From: Agaribacillus sp965228415 | GTDB taxonomy: Bacteria > Bacteroidota > Bacteroidia > Cytophagales > Cyclobacteriaceae | NCBI GenBank assembly: GCA_965228415.1 | Contig: OZ245814.1 | Span: forward strand, 5,394,001 to 5,458,000 | Direction of reading: 5' to 3' | DNA: 64,000 nucleotides | Shown: positions 1 to 7,878 of the stretch, piece by piece | How the letters are laid out: each line of letters starts with the position of its first letter | How positions within the stretch are numbered: the first letter of the stretch is position 1 | Translations under genes and position numbers: made by a program | The notes under the pieces: model-generated | The model's database searches: none | Told to the model about the DNA's origin: nothing | The model's input: the letters and a program-made list of their open reading frames with translations, nothing else

Positions 1-1
1 T

Positions 2-286
2 GACCCGAAATCAGGGTATAAAAGAAGGGTAGTGTGGTACAACCTGGATAAAAATTACCGCCTTGAAAAAATTGAATTCTATGATCGGAAAAATTCATTG
101 CTGAAAACATTGACATATTCCGATTATAAACAATACGAAGGGAAGTATTGGAGGGCAGGCAAATTTCTAATGGTGAATCACCAAACCGGTAAGGAAACGG
201 AGTTATACTTTGAGGATTGGGATTTAAAATCCGGCTTGGCCGACACCGATTTCTCCCAAAATAGTTTAAGACGAGCAGGTAGGTAG
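2..286 (+). CDS. Outer membrane lipoprotein-sorting protein, LolA-like (3' fragment)
   Basis: This is the last ~94 codons of a gene whose start lies left of the window; the frame is open from base 2, so the GTG at 32 is not a true start. The visible part has the C-terminal signature of the LolA-like outer membrane lipoprotein-sorting family (PF17131): an RRVVW strand, YRLEKIEFYDR, LLKTLTYSDY, the GKYWRAG and MVNHQTGKET segments, and a closing DFSQNSLRRAGR. Family members are periplasmic and usually lie beside an MMPL/RND exporter, which would be outside the window. The stop codon is directly followed by the ATG of the next gene, so the two are surely co-transcribed. Family assignment is by recognition of these motifs; substrate is unknown. 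Confidence 0.8.
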   Translation, partial: DPKSGYKRRVVWYNLDKNYRLEKIEFYDRKNSLLKTLTYSDYKQYEGKYWRAGKFLMVNHQTGKETELYFEDWDLKSGLADTDFSQNSLRRAGR

Positions 287-1498
287 ATGGGTTTAATTGT
301 TTTTAGAAGGTTATGGTTTGTAATCGTAACCTTCTTTTTCTGGCATCTGGGTCATGCCCAATCTGAAGAAAGGGATTTAGAGGGGGACTTTGAGCTGGAA
401 TTGCAGTTCGACAACAGGTTTTTTTTCAAAGACGGTCTCTATGAAAGCCAGGAAAGGAATTTTCTTTCGTTAGCCGCTCAACCTGAATATAATCTGGAAT
501 GGGGTAACGGAAATCATATCTTTAAAATAAGCCTGTTTGGTCGCTGGGACCAACATGACGATAACCGGACTCATTTTGATGTGCGGGAGTTGTATTACCA
601 GCGGGTCAAAAACAACTGGGAGCTTAGTATAGGGCTGAAAAAGGTTTTTTGGGGTGTAACCGAATCGGTTCACCTGGTAGATGTAATTAACCAGACCGAC
701 CAGGTGGAAAGTTTTGATGGTGAACAAAAATTAGGGCAGCCTATGGTTCACTATTCGTATTTAACCAATTTCGGCAATTTTGAGGTGTTTTATCTTCCTT
801 ATCAAAGGAAAAGACAATTTCCTGCCCGGGAAGGAAGGGTTCGATTCCCACAGGTAGTGGAGAGAGAAGACTTTGATATTGACAGTGACCTGGAGGAATG
901 GCGACCCAGTTTTGCCTTTCGGTGGTCACACTATTTTGGCCCGGTGGATATCGGCATCTCCCATTTTTATGGGGTTGGCAGAGAACCCTTATTTACCGGA
1001 TTGGGTACGGAAAACCAGGAATTTTTTTATCCGATCATGAATCAAACCGGTATCGATTTACAGGCGGTAACCGGGCCCATGCTTTGGAAGCTGGAGTCAA
1101 TTTATCGCGATACGGAATTTCAGGATTTTCTGGCATTGGCGGTAGGCACTGAATACACTTTTAGTAACATTGCCTCCAAGGGTCTGGATATCGGCGTTTT
1201 ACTGGAATATTTATATGATGAGCGGGATGATTTGGCCATTTCAGGATTTGCCAACGACCTGTTTATCGCGACCAGATTGGCATTCAATGACGTCAATAGT
1301 ACCGAAATATTGGGAGGAATGGTCTATGATCTGGATCATAAATCCAGATTGTTCTCTATTGAAACGAGCCGGAGAATAGGTGATAGTTGGAAAATTGAGC
1401 TGGAGGCAAGAATATTCAGTAATTTGAAGGAAGCCGAGTTTTTACATTTTTTCAGAGATGACAGTTTTGTACAATTCGGATTGTCAAAATTCTTTTAA
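287..1498 (+). CDS. Outer membrane beta-barrel protein (DUF1302-like), partner of the LolA-like protein
   Basis: A 403-residue protein with a signal peptide (hydrophobic core VIVTFFFWHL, cleavage near AHAQ/S around residue 25). The rest is alternating amphipathic strands rich in Trp, Tyr and Phe, ending in aromatic FGLSKFF, as expected of an outer membrane barrel. The segment KVFWGVTESVHLVDVINQTD is typical of barrel proteins encoded with LolA-like sorting proteins and RND exporters in Gram-negative bacteria. It begins immediately after the stop of the previous gene. I infer that it is the outer membrane component of a lipid or hydrophobic-compound trafficking unit; the exact substrate cannot be read from sequence. 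Confidence 0.7.
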   Translation: MGLIVFRRLWFVIVTFFFWHLGHAQSEERDLEGDFELELQFDNRFFFKDGLYESQERNFLSLAAQPEYNLEWGNGNHIFKISLFGRWDQHDDNRTHFDVRELYYQRVKNNWELSIGLKKVFWGVTESVHLVDVINQTDQVESFDGEQKLGQPMVHYSYLTNFGNFEVFYLPYQRKRQFPAREGRVRFPQVVEREDFDIDSDLEEWRPSFAFRWSHYFGPVDIGISHFYGVGREPLFTGLGTENQEFFYPIMNQTGIDLQAVTGPMLWKLESIYRDTEFQDFLALAVGTEYTFSNIASKGLDIGVLLEYLYDERDDLAISGFANDLFIATRLAFNDVNSTEILGGMVYDLDHKSRLFSIETSRRIGDSWKIELEARIFSNLKEAEFLHFFRDDSFVQFGLSKFF

Positions 1499-1532
1499 CA
1501 TGAAACCGGGATGCATAATTATTAAATACATA

Positions 1533-1637
1533 CTTTGTGCCGCTGAGTCCTTCGCCATGCGCCGCACGCTGTCGCTGAAGCTAAAGCGTAAGAGACCGGA
1601 GAAAGCTTTCGCAATCGCAGTTAGCGTAGGCACAAAG
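1533..1637. repeat. Small element flanked by 9-bp inverted repeat
   Basis: CTTTGTGCC at 1533-1541 is the exact reverse complement of GGCACAAAG at 1629-1637. The ~87 bases between are richer in G+C than the surroundings, with several short internal complementary stretches (GCGCCGCACGC, CGCTGAAGCTAAAGCG). It could be a miniature mobile element or REP-like intergenic repeat. No flanking target-site duplication is obvious. Confidence 0.35.
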
Positions 1638-1884
1638 CTATGCTATAGCAAGCATCAAAGTTTCTACCTGACCGAAAAAAACAAATTATAGACAGATGAA
1701 AATCTACAATATGACGATATTAAATTACCGCAGCGGCTGGCATCTGGCACAGCAAAATCTGGCGTTACTGTTGCTGGAAAATAATTTTAAATTAAATGAA
1801 TTAATGAAGATCGAGGCATCTTATCACTTCTCAAATAAATAACGGATCCTAACATACCGTCGTCAGGACAATGCCCTGCACAGC

Positions 1885-1956
1885 GCAAGCGTCCGCTTGT
1901 GCCCTGTCGGGCTGTCTATCCACGTCATTAACTACAAGTGCAAGCGTCCGCTTGTG
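1885..1956. repeat. Two identical 17-bp palindromic repeats (REP-like)
   Basis: The 17-mer gcaagcgtccgcttgtg occurs at 1885-1901 and again at 1940-1956. Each copy contains a CAAGCG-TC-CGCTTG dyad that would fold as a short hairpin. Two copies 55 bp apart between outer membrane protein genes resemble REP/BIME-type intergenic repeats. No transposase is nearby. Confidence 0.5.
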
Positions 1957-2171
1957 TCCCCACGGTGGCAGCTATTAGCTTCCACCATTACCCATTTTAG
2001 ATAATTCCTGCGAAAGTTCCAGGGAAGTACCCTCAATGTTACATATGCGGCTACTTTTGATACCACAGTAGCAAGGCATTTCTGGGGCTCATTCTATTTT
2101 TGGTTTAAACATTTTGAAAATTCTCACAGGCTTTGGTAGGTCTGTTTGCTCACCATTAAAATTTTAAAACC

Positions 2172-2780
2172 ATGAAAAATAGGATAATTATTAGTGTTTT
2201 CACCTTCTTCATCTTTTGGACGTTGCAGCTAAGCGCCCAGGATTTAAAAATAGGTGTCAAGGGAGGATTGAACGTTGCCAGTTTTGGTGGAGACTTTGTA
2301 GACGTAGGACCAAGAGCAGGCTTTCACCTTGGATTATATGGCAATCGGGAACAAACTGATAGGGTCAACCTTCAGGCGGAATTGTTATACTCATTGCAGG
2401 GAGTTAAGATAGAGGACGAAGATATCAGGGTAAATCTCTCCTATATAAATATTCCCCTGTTAGCCCAGGTAAAATTACCGGAAATTGTAGAAGGGCTAAG
2501 CGCGCATGGCGGCTTGCAATTCGGTTTTTTACTATCGGCCAATGAGAAAGGAACTTTTCGTGGGAATACTGTGGATCTGGAAATTAAAGATGATTTTAAG
2601 GGATTAGATGCCAGTTTTGTAATTGGTGCCGGCTATGAAATGGAATCCGGCCTGAACTTCGGACTAAGGTATAATGCCGGGTTAAATGACATCAATAATC
2701 AAACAGACGAGGATGCTGACGCAAAAGTCAACAACCAGGTTTTTCAAATTTGGGTAGCTTACCTGTTGTGGAGTAATTGA
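2172..2780 (+). CDS. Porin-family outer membrane beta-barrel protein
   Basis: A 202-residue protein with a signal peptide (residues 1-22, ending LSAQ) followed by the typical start of PF13568 (OMP_b-brl_2) proteins: IGVKGGLNVASF. The mature part alternates short Gly- and aromatic-rich strands (GFHLGLYG, LQAELLYSLQG, SYINIPLLAQVKL, GLRYNAGLND) and ends in WVAYLLW, consistent with a small 8-10-strand outer membrane barrel. These proteins are very common in Bacteroidota and most have no known substrate. It stands alone, between the repeat-bearing interval and a phzF-like gene 105 bp downstream. Confidence 0.85.
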   Translation: MKNRIIISVFTFFIFWTLQLSAQDLKIGVKGGLNVASFGGDFVDVGPRAGFHLGLYGNREQTDRVNLQAELLYSLQGVKIEDEDIRVNLSYINIPLLAQVKLPEIVEGLSAHGGLQFGFLLSANEKGTFRGNTVDLEIKDDFKGLDASFVIGAGYEMESGLNFGLRYNAGLNDINNQTDEDADAKVNNQVFQIWVAYLLWSN

Positions 2781-2885
2781 TGCCGTGGTCGATAGTGAAA
2801 ATCAATATGGGGAATTGATGGAATCATAACTTATTCGCAGTAACTTTAGCGGGAATTCCGGTAATGATTTTTATCAATAATTCCC

Positions 2886-3674
2886 ATGAAAATTCCTTTT
2901 TATCAAATTGACGCCTTCACAACCCACGTTTTTGGTGGAAATCCTGCGGCCGTTTGTCCATTAAATGAATGGTTGCCGGATGGGATTATGCAAAAAATTG
3001 CTTTTGAGATCAATCAGGCAGAAACGGCATTTTTTGTAAAGTCCGGAAGTGATTATGAAATCAGATGGTTTATGCCAAATGATGAGATTGATCTTTGTGG
3101 CCACGCTACCCTGGCTTCGGCGTACACAATCTTCAATTATTTGGATCACCCGTCTCATGAGATTACTTTTTCATCGCAAAGCGGACCTTTAAAAGCGGTT
3201 ATGGGAAAAGAAGGGATGATTTCCCTGGATTTTCCATCGCGTCCTCCTGAACCGATACCGGTGCCGGAAGAAGTATTGGCAGCTTTCAAACATGCACCAT
3301 TGACCGCGTCGGCTTCGCGGGATCTGATATTGCTATATGAACATGAAAAACAGATTCTGGATGCAGATCCAAAATTGGATTTGTTGAAAGCATTACCTTA
3401 TCTGGGTATAGCGGTAACTGCCAGGGGAGAGAAGGTTGATTTTGTTTCCAGGGTATTTGATGCCAATTGTCCCATACCCGAGGATCCGGTTACCGGGTCC
3501 ACCCACGCTTCACTTGTTCCCTTTTGGGCCGGAAAACTAGGCAAAACGGATTTTCACGCAAAGCAGCTATCCATAAGAGGCGGTGATCTATTTTGCCAAT
3601 TACAAGGTGACAGGGTAATTATTACCGGCCATGCCGTGCCGTTTATGAAGGGTGAGATTAACATCGATCTTTGA
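2886..3674 (+). CDS. PhzF family isomerase / epimerase-like protein
   Basis: At 262 residues this is the usual length for the PhzF (PF02567) family of cofactor-independent isomerases with a diaminopimelate-epimerase-like fold. The visible signatures are the opening YQIDAFT, GGNPAAVC (residues 17-24), the QAETAFF segment with the catalytic Glu at about 46, DLCGHATLASA (69-79) and EDPVTGSTH near residue 200. PhzF itself isomerises trans-2,3-dihydro-3-hydroxyanthranilate in phenazine synthesis, but no other phenazine genes are present. It is more likely one of the many housekeeping homologues of unknown substrate. The next gene, a threonine aldolase, starts 42 bp downstream on the same strand, so both may share a transcript. 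Confidence 0.88.
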   Translation: MKIPFYQIDAFTTHVFGGNPAAVCPLNEWLPDGIMQKIAFEINQAETAFFVKSGSDYEIRWFMPNDEIDLCGHATLASAYTIFNYLDHPSHEITFSSQSGPLKAVMGKEGMISLDFPSRPPEPIPVPEEVLAAFKHAPLTASASRDLILLYEHEKQILDADPKLDLLKALPYLGIAVTARGEKVDFVSRVFDANCPIPEDPVTGSTHASLVPFWAGKLGKTDFHAKQLSIRGGDLFCQLQGDRVIITGHAVPFMKGEINIDL

Positions 3675-3716
3675 TATTTATGCGTGTCGTTTTAAAGGGA
3701 ATGAATATTTTATCGA

Positions 3717-4748
3717 ATGAATAAAATCAAGACGTTAGCAAGTGACAATTACGCCGGCGCATTGCCGGAAATGATAGAAGCCATCGCAGCGGCAAATACC
3801 GGTCATGCCGTTTCATACGGGGATGACACCGTTACCGCGCAGTCGTTAAAGATATTCAGCAAACATTTTGGCGAGGTGGCGGATGTGAGGTTTGTCTTCA
3901 ATGGCACCGGTGCCAATGTGCTCTCCTTAAGCACTGCGGTGGACCCTTTTTGTTCCGTACTTTGCGCTGATTGTGCTCACCTGTATGTAGACGAGTCCAC
4001 ATCTCCGGAGTCTTTTACAGGTTGCCGCCTGATACCCATAAAAACCAATACCGACGGCAAGATAACATTAGAAGCTATCAAGGAGAAAATCATCCGCGTC
4101 GGTGATGAGCACCATCCGCAGGTGAGGATCTTGTCCATAACACAGCCTACAGAGTATGGCACATTATATAGTCTGGAGGAAATTCGCGCCATATCGGAGC
4201 TGTTGAAACAACACAATATGTATTTACATATGGATGGAGCGAGAATATTTAACGCCACGGTTGCCTTGAACTGTACCCTTCAGGAAATGACCTCCGGGTC
4301 GGGCGTCGATATTGTATCAGCAGGGGGGACAAAAGTTGGGATGCTGTTTGGAGAGGCGGTTGTCATATTTAACAGAGCACTTGTCCGCGATTTAAAATTC
4401 AGGCATAAACGGTCTATGCAATTGGCCTCTAAAAATCGCTTTATTGCCTGCCAGTTTCAAACATTATTGGAAAAAAAGTTATGGTATCCCGCTGCCAGAA
4501 ACGCTAACAATATGGCCACGTTGCTACACGAGCAGATAAAAAGCATTCCGGAAATTACTGTAACCAAGCCTGTGCAGGTCAATGCAGTATTTGCTACAAT
4601 ACCCAAGGAATGGACCCAAAAACTGCAAGACAATAAATTCTTCTATGTCTGGGACGAGTTAACCAACGAAGTGCGCTGGATGTGCGCCTTTGACACGCGT
4701 AAAGAAGATATTGATGAATTTGTCAACGCTATCAAAAAACTGATTTGA
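3717..4748 (+). CDS. Low-specificity threonine aldolase (PLP-dependent)
   Basis: A 343-residue cytosolic fold-type I PLP enzyme of the beta-eliminating lyase family (PF01212). It cleaves L-threonine or L-allo-threonine to glycine and acetaldehyde. The sequence shows the N-terminal SDNYAG segment, FNGTGANVL (PLP phosphate contact region), the ring-stacking His in CAHLYVDES (about residue 88), HMDGARIFNA (171-180, with the PLP-binding Asp173 and Arg176) and the Schiff-base lysine in SAGGTKVGML (Lys206). Stereospecificity cannot be told from sequence. It is followed by a convergent glycosyltransferase gene 81 bp away. Confidence 0.9.
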   Translation: MNKIKTLASDNYAGALPEMIEAIAAANTGHAVSYGDDTVTAQSLKIFSKHFGEVADVRFVFNGTGANVLSLSTAVDPFCSVLCADCAHLYVDESTSPESFTGCRLIPIKTNTDGKITLEAIKEKIIRVGDEHHPQVRILSITQPTEYGTLYSLEEIRAISELLKQHNMYLHMDGARIFNATVALNCTLQEMTSGSGVDIVSAGGTKVGMLFGEAVVIFNRALVRDLKFRHKRSMQLASKNRFIACQFQTLLEKKLWYPAARNANNMATLLHEQIKSIPEITVTKPVQVNAVFATIPKEWTQKLQDNKFFYVWDELTNEVRWMCAFDTRKEDIDEFVNAIKKLI

Positions 4749-4829
4749 TGAACCACCCTGCCATTAATGTCTATTGCTATCGGTTCCTTGGACAAAAAAA
4801 CCGTTAAACTCCAAAGAGCTTGGTGCACT

Positions 4830-5795
4830 TTAACCGCGGAAAATCTTTTTTATCCCTTCAGTGAGAAAACCTATTCCATAGGCCGATAGCTGGACAAAAG
4901 CGGCAGCCATGCTCACAAAACCGACTTTCAGGTTCTTATTACTTACCGTGGCGTCTAAAAAAATAAGACAAAAATAAATGCCAAAAAGTAGTGATGCCCA
5001 CTTGAACAGGCCTGGGTTTATAAAGGGCAATATCAAATACACGACAGTACCAAGCAAAAATATCAATGGAAAAAAATGCACTGCCTTTAGCTCACTCGCA
5101 TAAAACCTGGATATATTGATACGGGCCCTGCCGAAGAAGTGTAGCTGTTTGAAAAATTGGCGAAGACTTGTTCTTCTTTTGTGATACACATAAGCCTCTT
5201 CAATTAACCCGCTCTTAAATCCGTTATCAATGATTCTGATACTGAATTCGATATCCTCTCCCATGAACGGTATAATGTATCCCTTGGTTTTTTCGAATAC
5301 CTCCCTGGTAATACCCATATTAAAGCTACGAGGGTGATAGGTGCCCATGTGCTTTTTTCTTCCCCGGATACCGCCGGTGGTAAAAAGTGAGGTCATGGAA
5401 TAGCTGATCGCCTTTTGAATGACCGTAAAGGAGTGATGGGCCTTGTCGGGCCCGCCGTAAGCATCGAGATGGTTGGTGTTTAGATATTTTTCTACAGCTT
5501 CAAAATAATGCGGGGGAATAATGCAATCCGAATCGAAAACTACAAAATAACCACCTTTAGCCCTTTCGTAGCCATAGTTGCGGCTAAACCCCTGTCCTGA
5601 ATTCTCCTTATAGAAATAAGAAATTGTCAGCCGGTCGCGAAAAGATTCAACAATGTCTTTGCATGTTATGGTTGAACCATCCTCGACCACCAACACCTCA
5701 AAATTACGATAAGTTTGCAGTGTAAGGCTTTCCAGTAATTCCCGGATTTCCAAAGGGCGGTTAAAAACGGGAATAATAATTGAATAAAGGCGCAT
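4830..5795 (-). CDS. Glycosyltransferase family 2, membrane-anchored
   Basis: A 321-residue GT-A fold glycosyltransferase. The N-terminal catalytic domain (about 1-220) opens with SIIIPVFNRP and carries VVEDGST, the DxD-type metal site as FDSDC (about residue 90) and the acceptor-side MGEDIEFS motif. The C-terminal 90 residues hold two to three hydrophobic segments (FPLIFLLGTVVYLILPF, ASLLFGIYFCLIF, FVQLSAYGIGF). It therefore probably works at the inner face of the cytoplasmic membrane on a lipid-linked acceptor. It is the last gene of a minus-strand cluster that starts near 11157; the gene upstream is a second GT2 34 bp away. Sugar and acceptor are unknown. Confidence 0.87.
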   Translation of the reverse strand: MRLYSIIIPVFNRPLEIRELLESLTLQTYRNFEVLVVEDGSTITCKDIVESFRDRLTISYFYKENSGQGFSRNYGYERAKGGYFVVFDSDCIIPPHYFEAVEKYLNTNHLDAYGGPDKAHHSFTVIQKAISYSMTSLFTTGGIRGRKKHMGTYHPRSFNMGITREVFEKTKGYIIPFMGEDIEFSIRIIDNGFKSGLIEEAYVYHKRRTSLRQFFKQLHFFGRARINISRFYASELKAVHFFPLIFLLGTVVYLILPFINPGLFKWASLLFGIYFCLIFLDATVSNKNLKVGFVSMAAAFVQLSAYGIGFLTEGIKKIFRG

Positions 5796-5828
5796 AATAA
5801 AATATTAAAAAGCTGGCCATTCAATTTA

Positions 5829-6800
5829 CTAATCAAATCCAATCTTGTCTTCAATAAGATAATCCCCCTTCTTATCGTTGCTGATAGAGATCATTTCAGC
5901 CAGAAATCCCGCCAAAAATAATTGCACCCCCACAATCAATGCTACGATCGCCAGGAAAAATAATGGTTGCTCCGTTACACCCCTGGCAGACTGGTGCAGA
6001 TACAAGTTATAATAAACCTTTTCCCCGATCAGCCAGGCAGTAATAAACAGTCCGAGAAGAAATGATAAGGTGCCCATACTTCCAAAAAAATGCATGGGCC
6101 TCTGTTTAAATTTGGAGACAAAAGTAATTGACAACAGGTCCAGGAAGCCAAATATATAGCGCTCCAGACCGAATTTTGTCTGACCATATTTTCTGGCCTG
6201 GTGCCGCACGGGTTTTTCCGTAATTTTGTTAAAGCCATTCCATTTGGCAATTGCCGGAATATAACGATGCATTTCACCATACACGTCGATGCTTTTCACC
6301 AGGTAATTTTTATAGGCCTTTAACCCGCAATTAAAGTCATGAATCTTAATGCCTGTAATCATTCTGGTGACGGCATTAAAGAATCTGGAAGGTATTTTTT
6401 TGCTTAACGGATCGTATCTTTTTTTCTTCCAGCCTGAAACCAAATCAAATCCCTGGTTTTTTATCAGATGATACAGTTCCGGGATTTCATCGGGGCTATC
6501 CTGCAAATCTGCATCCATGGTAATCACAACCTCTCCCAGGCTTTCCTTAAAGCCTGTATCCAATGCAGCGGATTTCCCATAATTTCTTTTGAATTTTATG
6601 CCTCTGATGTTGACATCATCCCTGGTTAATTGCTCAATTATCCGCCAGGAAGTGTCGGTGCTACCATCATCAACAATAATTATCTCATAGCTAAAGCCTT
6701 GTGCCTGCATCACCCGGCTTATCCAATCACACAGTTCTTTGATAGATTCCTCCTCGTTATACAAAGGTATTACAACCGAGATATCCTTGTTTTCAGGCAT
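5829..6800 (-). CDS. Glycosyltransferase family 2, DPM1/GtrB-like
   Basis: I place the start at the ATG of MPENKDISVV (base 6800), because the longer frame overlaps the gene upstream and its extra 19 residues are unlike the family. The protein (323 residues) resembles polyprenyl-phosphate glycosyltransferases: VVIPLYNEEES, IIIVDDGSTD, the metal-binding MDADLQDSPDE and a basic RHQARKYGQTKFG segment before the membrane part. Two transmembrane helices (FFGSMGTLSFLLGLFITAWLIG and FFLAIVALIVGVQLFLAGFLAEM) close the protein. Members transfer a sugar from a nucleotide donor to undecaprenyl phosphate for later use in the envelope. It sits between the other GT2 and DUF4199 genes. Confidence 0.88.
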   Translation of the reverse strand: MPENKDISVVIPLYNEEESIKELCDWISRVMQAQGFSYEIIIVDDGSTDTSWRIIEQLTRDDVNIRGIKFKRNYGKSAALDTGFKESLGEVVITMDADLQDSPDEIPELYHLIKNQGFDLVSGWKKKRYDPLSKKIPSRFFNAVTRMITGIKIHDFNCGLKAYKNYLVKSIDVYGEMHRYIPAIAKWNGFNKITEKPVRHQARKYGQTKFGLERYIFGFLDLLSITFVSKFKQRPMHFFGSMGTLSFLLGLFITAWLIGEKVYYNLYLHQSARGVTEQPLFFLAIVALIVGVQLFLAGFLAEMISISNDKKGDYLIEDKIGFD

Positions 6801-6810
6801 GTTTAAGTCG

Positions 6811-7332
6811 CTATAATTCTGCTTCCGGGTTTGAGTTTTTGGTAATTGCTGAAACAATTAAGGAAATGACAAAACCTAAGAATAGGATATAAAGTAATCC
6901 AAAAATTACGATCATGACAGGTGTTTGAAACATTGACATCATTTCCACAGCCTGATCTATTTGAGCATCGCTCATTCCCTGTTCTTCCATCTTCTCTATC
7001 TGTTTCTGGGTTGCTTCTTCCATCGCAGAACTATCAATGTAAGTCACATAGATCGCAGAGAAAATACTTGACAGTACTCCTGCAACGAGCCCCATCACCG
7101 CGCCAATACCCAACCCCTGACCGTAAGACATAAAACCATCACCATTATCCTTAAAGGCTTTGTGTGCCATAAAACAAACTATAGCAAAGAAGACAATGAT
7201 AATAAAGAAAGCAAGCCATTGATTGGCCCCCAGACCGGCCAGGTTAGTGATCAATGAAACGCCAATGTTGATTAAGGCTAAAATAAGCCCGTATTTAAGT
7301 CCGGTTTGAAAGACGGTAGGTTTTTGTTCCAT
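6811..7332 (-). CDS. DUF4199 domain membrane protein
   Basis: A 173-residue integral membrane protein with the DUF4199 (PF13858) layout common in Bacteroidota: two N-terminal transmembrane helices, a helix beginning at FMSYGQGLGIGAVMGLVAGVLSSIFSAIY-type sequence, a charged loop (EEATQKQIEKMEEQGMSDAQ) and a last helix with FGLLYILFLGFVISLIVSAI. The function of the family is unknown. It lies 19 bp from a second DUF4199 gene and 10 bp from the GT2 start, so it is in the same transcription unit as the dihydroorotase-like gene. Paired DUF4199 genes next to GT2 and dihydroorotase-like genes are a recurrent arrangement in the phylum as far as I recall. Confidence 0.8.
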   Translation of the reverse strand: MEQKPTVFQTGLKYGLILALINIGVSLITNLAGLGANQWLAFFIIIVFFAIVCFMAHKAFKDNGDGFMSYGQGLGIGAVMGLVAGVLSSIFSAIYVTYIDSSAMEEATQKQIEKMEEQGMSDAQIDQAVEMMSMFQTPVMIVIFGLLYILFLGFVISLIVSAITKNSNPEAEL

Positions 7333-7351
7333 GTTTTTATAGGTTAAATGG

Positions 7352-7873
7352 TTATTTTCTTAGAAAAATAGAAATGATAAATGTTGATATAAACCCAATT
7401 AACATTTTTCTAACGAAATCATCCAGCGCAATGTGATAAACGGTCGTTTTTCTTATATCAGCCAGCACTTTGTCATAGGTAGCCTGGTCAAAGGTCTCTA
7501 TAAAACCCGTTTTATTCTGTTCAAAATTCAACACGTTAAAATTGATCAATTCTTTTAATACCTCCTGATCGTAATAGCTTAAAAACACCCAAATAAATGC
7601 GGCTGAAATTAACGCAATAATCAGATAATTTACAAATCCAATTACCAGCCCCTGCCAAAACCTCAATTCACTGTTATTGAAATAATCACGGAATTCCTTG
7701 ATGCTAAAAAAAACCAGTAAAGGGATTAGAATAATGCCAAAGGGTATCTTTTTAGTAGAAAGAAGGGGGTTTTGCCCGACTGCATACAGCACAATCAATA
7801 AAATTATGGCCAGCAATCCACCGATGGCACCGTATTTCAGAGATACTTTTACTATAGGATTTTTCAACATCAT
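7352..7873 (-). CDS. DUF4199 domain membrane protein (second copy)
   Basis: A 173-residue membrane protein of the same family and the same length as its neighbour but only distantly similar to it. It has the N-terminal helix YGAIGGLLAIILLIVLYAV, a second helix IILIPLLVFFSIKEFRDYF, the GLVIGFVNYLIIALISAAFIW-type helix and a C-terminal helix MLIGFISTFIISIFL. The charged loop between the last two helices (QNKTGFIETFDQATYDKVLADIRKTT) is typical of DUF4199. It starts 5 bp after the dihydroorotase-like stop, so they are translationally close. No biochemical role is known. Confidence 0.78.
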   Translation of the reverse strand: MMLKNPIVKVSLKYGAIGGLLAIILLIVLYAVGQNPLLSTKKIPFGIILIPLLVFFSIKEFRDYFNNSELRFWQGLVIGFVNYLIIALISAAFIWVFLSYYDQEVLKELINFNVLNFEQNKTGFIETFDQATYDKVLADIRKTTVYHIALDDFVRKMLIGFISTFIISIFLRK

Positions 7874-7878
7874 ATTCT

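Larger units (their letters stand above)
1499..2171. other. Non-coding interval with palindromic and inverted repeats
   Basis: There is no convincing gene in these 673 bases. A 48-codon ORF at 1696-1842 resembles nothing I know and is probably chance. The interval holds a ~105-bp GC-richer segment (1533-1637) bounded by a 9-bp inverted repeat, and two identical 17-bp copies of a palindromic sequence (1885-1901 and 1940-1956). It looks like an accumulation of small intergenic repeats rather than a decayed gene. Confidence 0.5.

Noticed and set aside
1696..1842. 48-codon ORF in the first intergenic interval
   Set aside because: No recognisable similarity, no ribosome-binding site and it is surrounded by repeat sequence; chance ORF is more likely.
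2886..3674. Phenazine biosynthesis locus
   Set aside because: Only a PhzF-type gene is present; PhzF homologues are common outside phenazine pathways.
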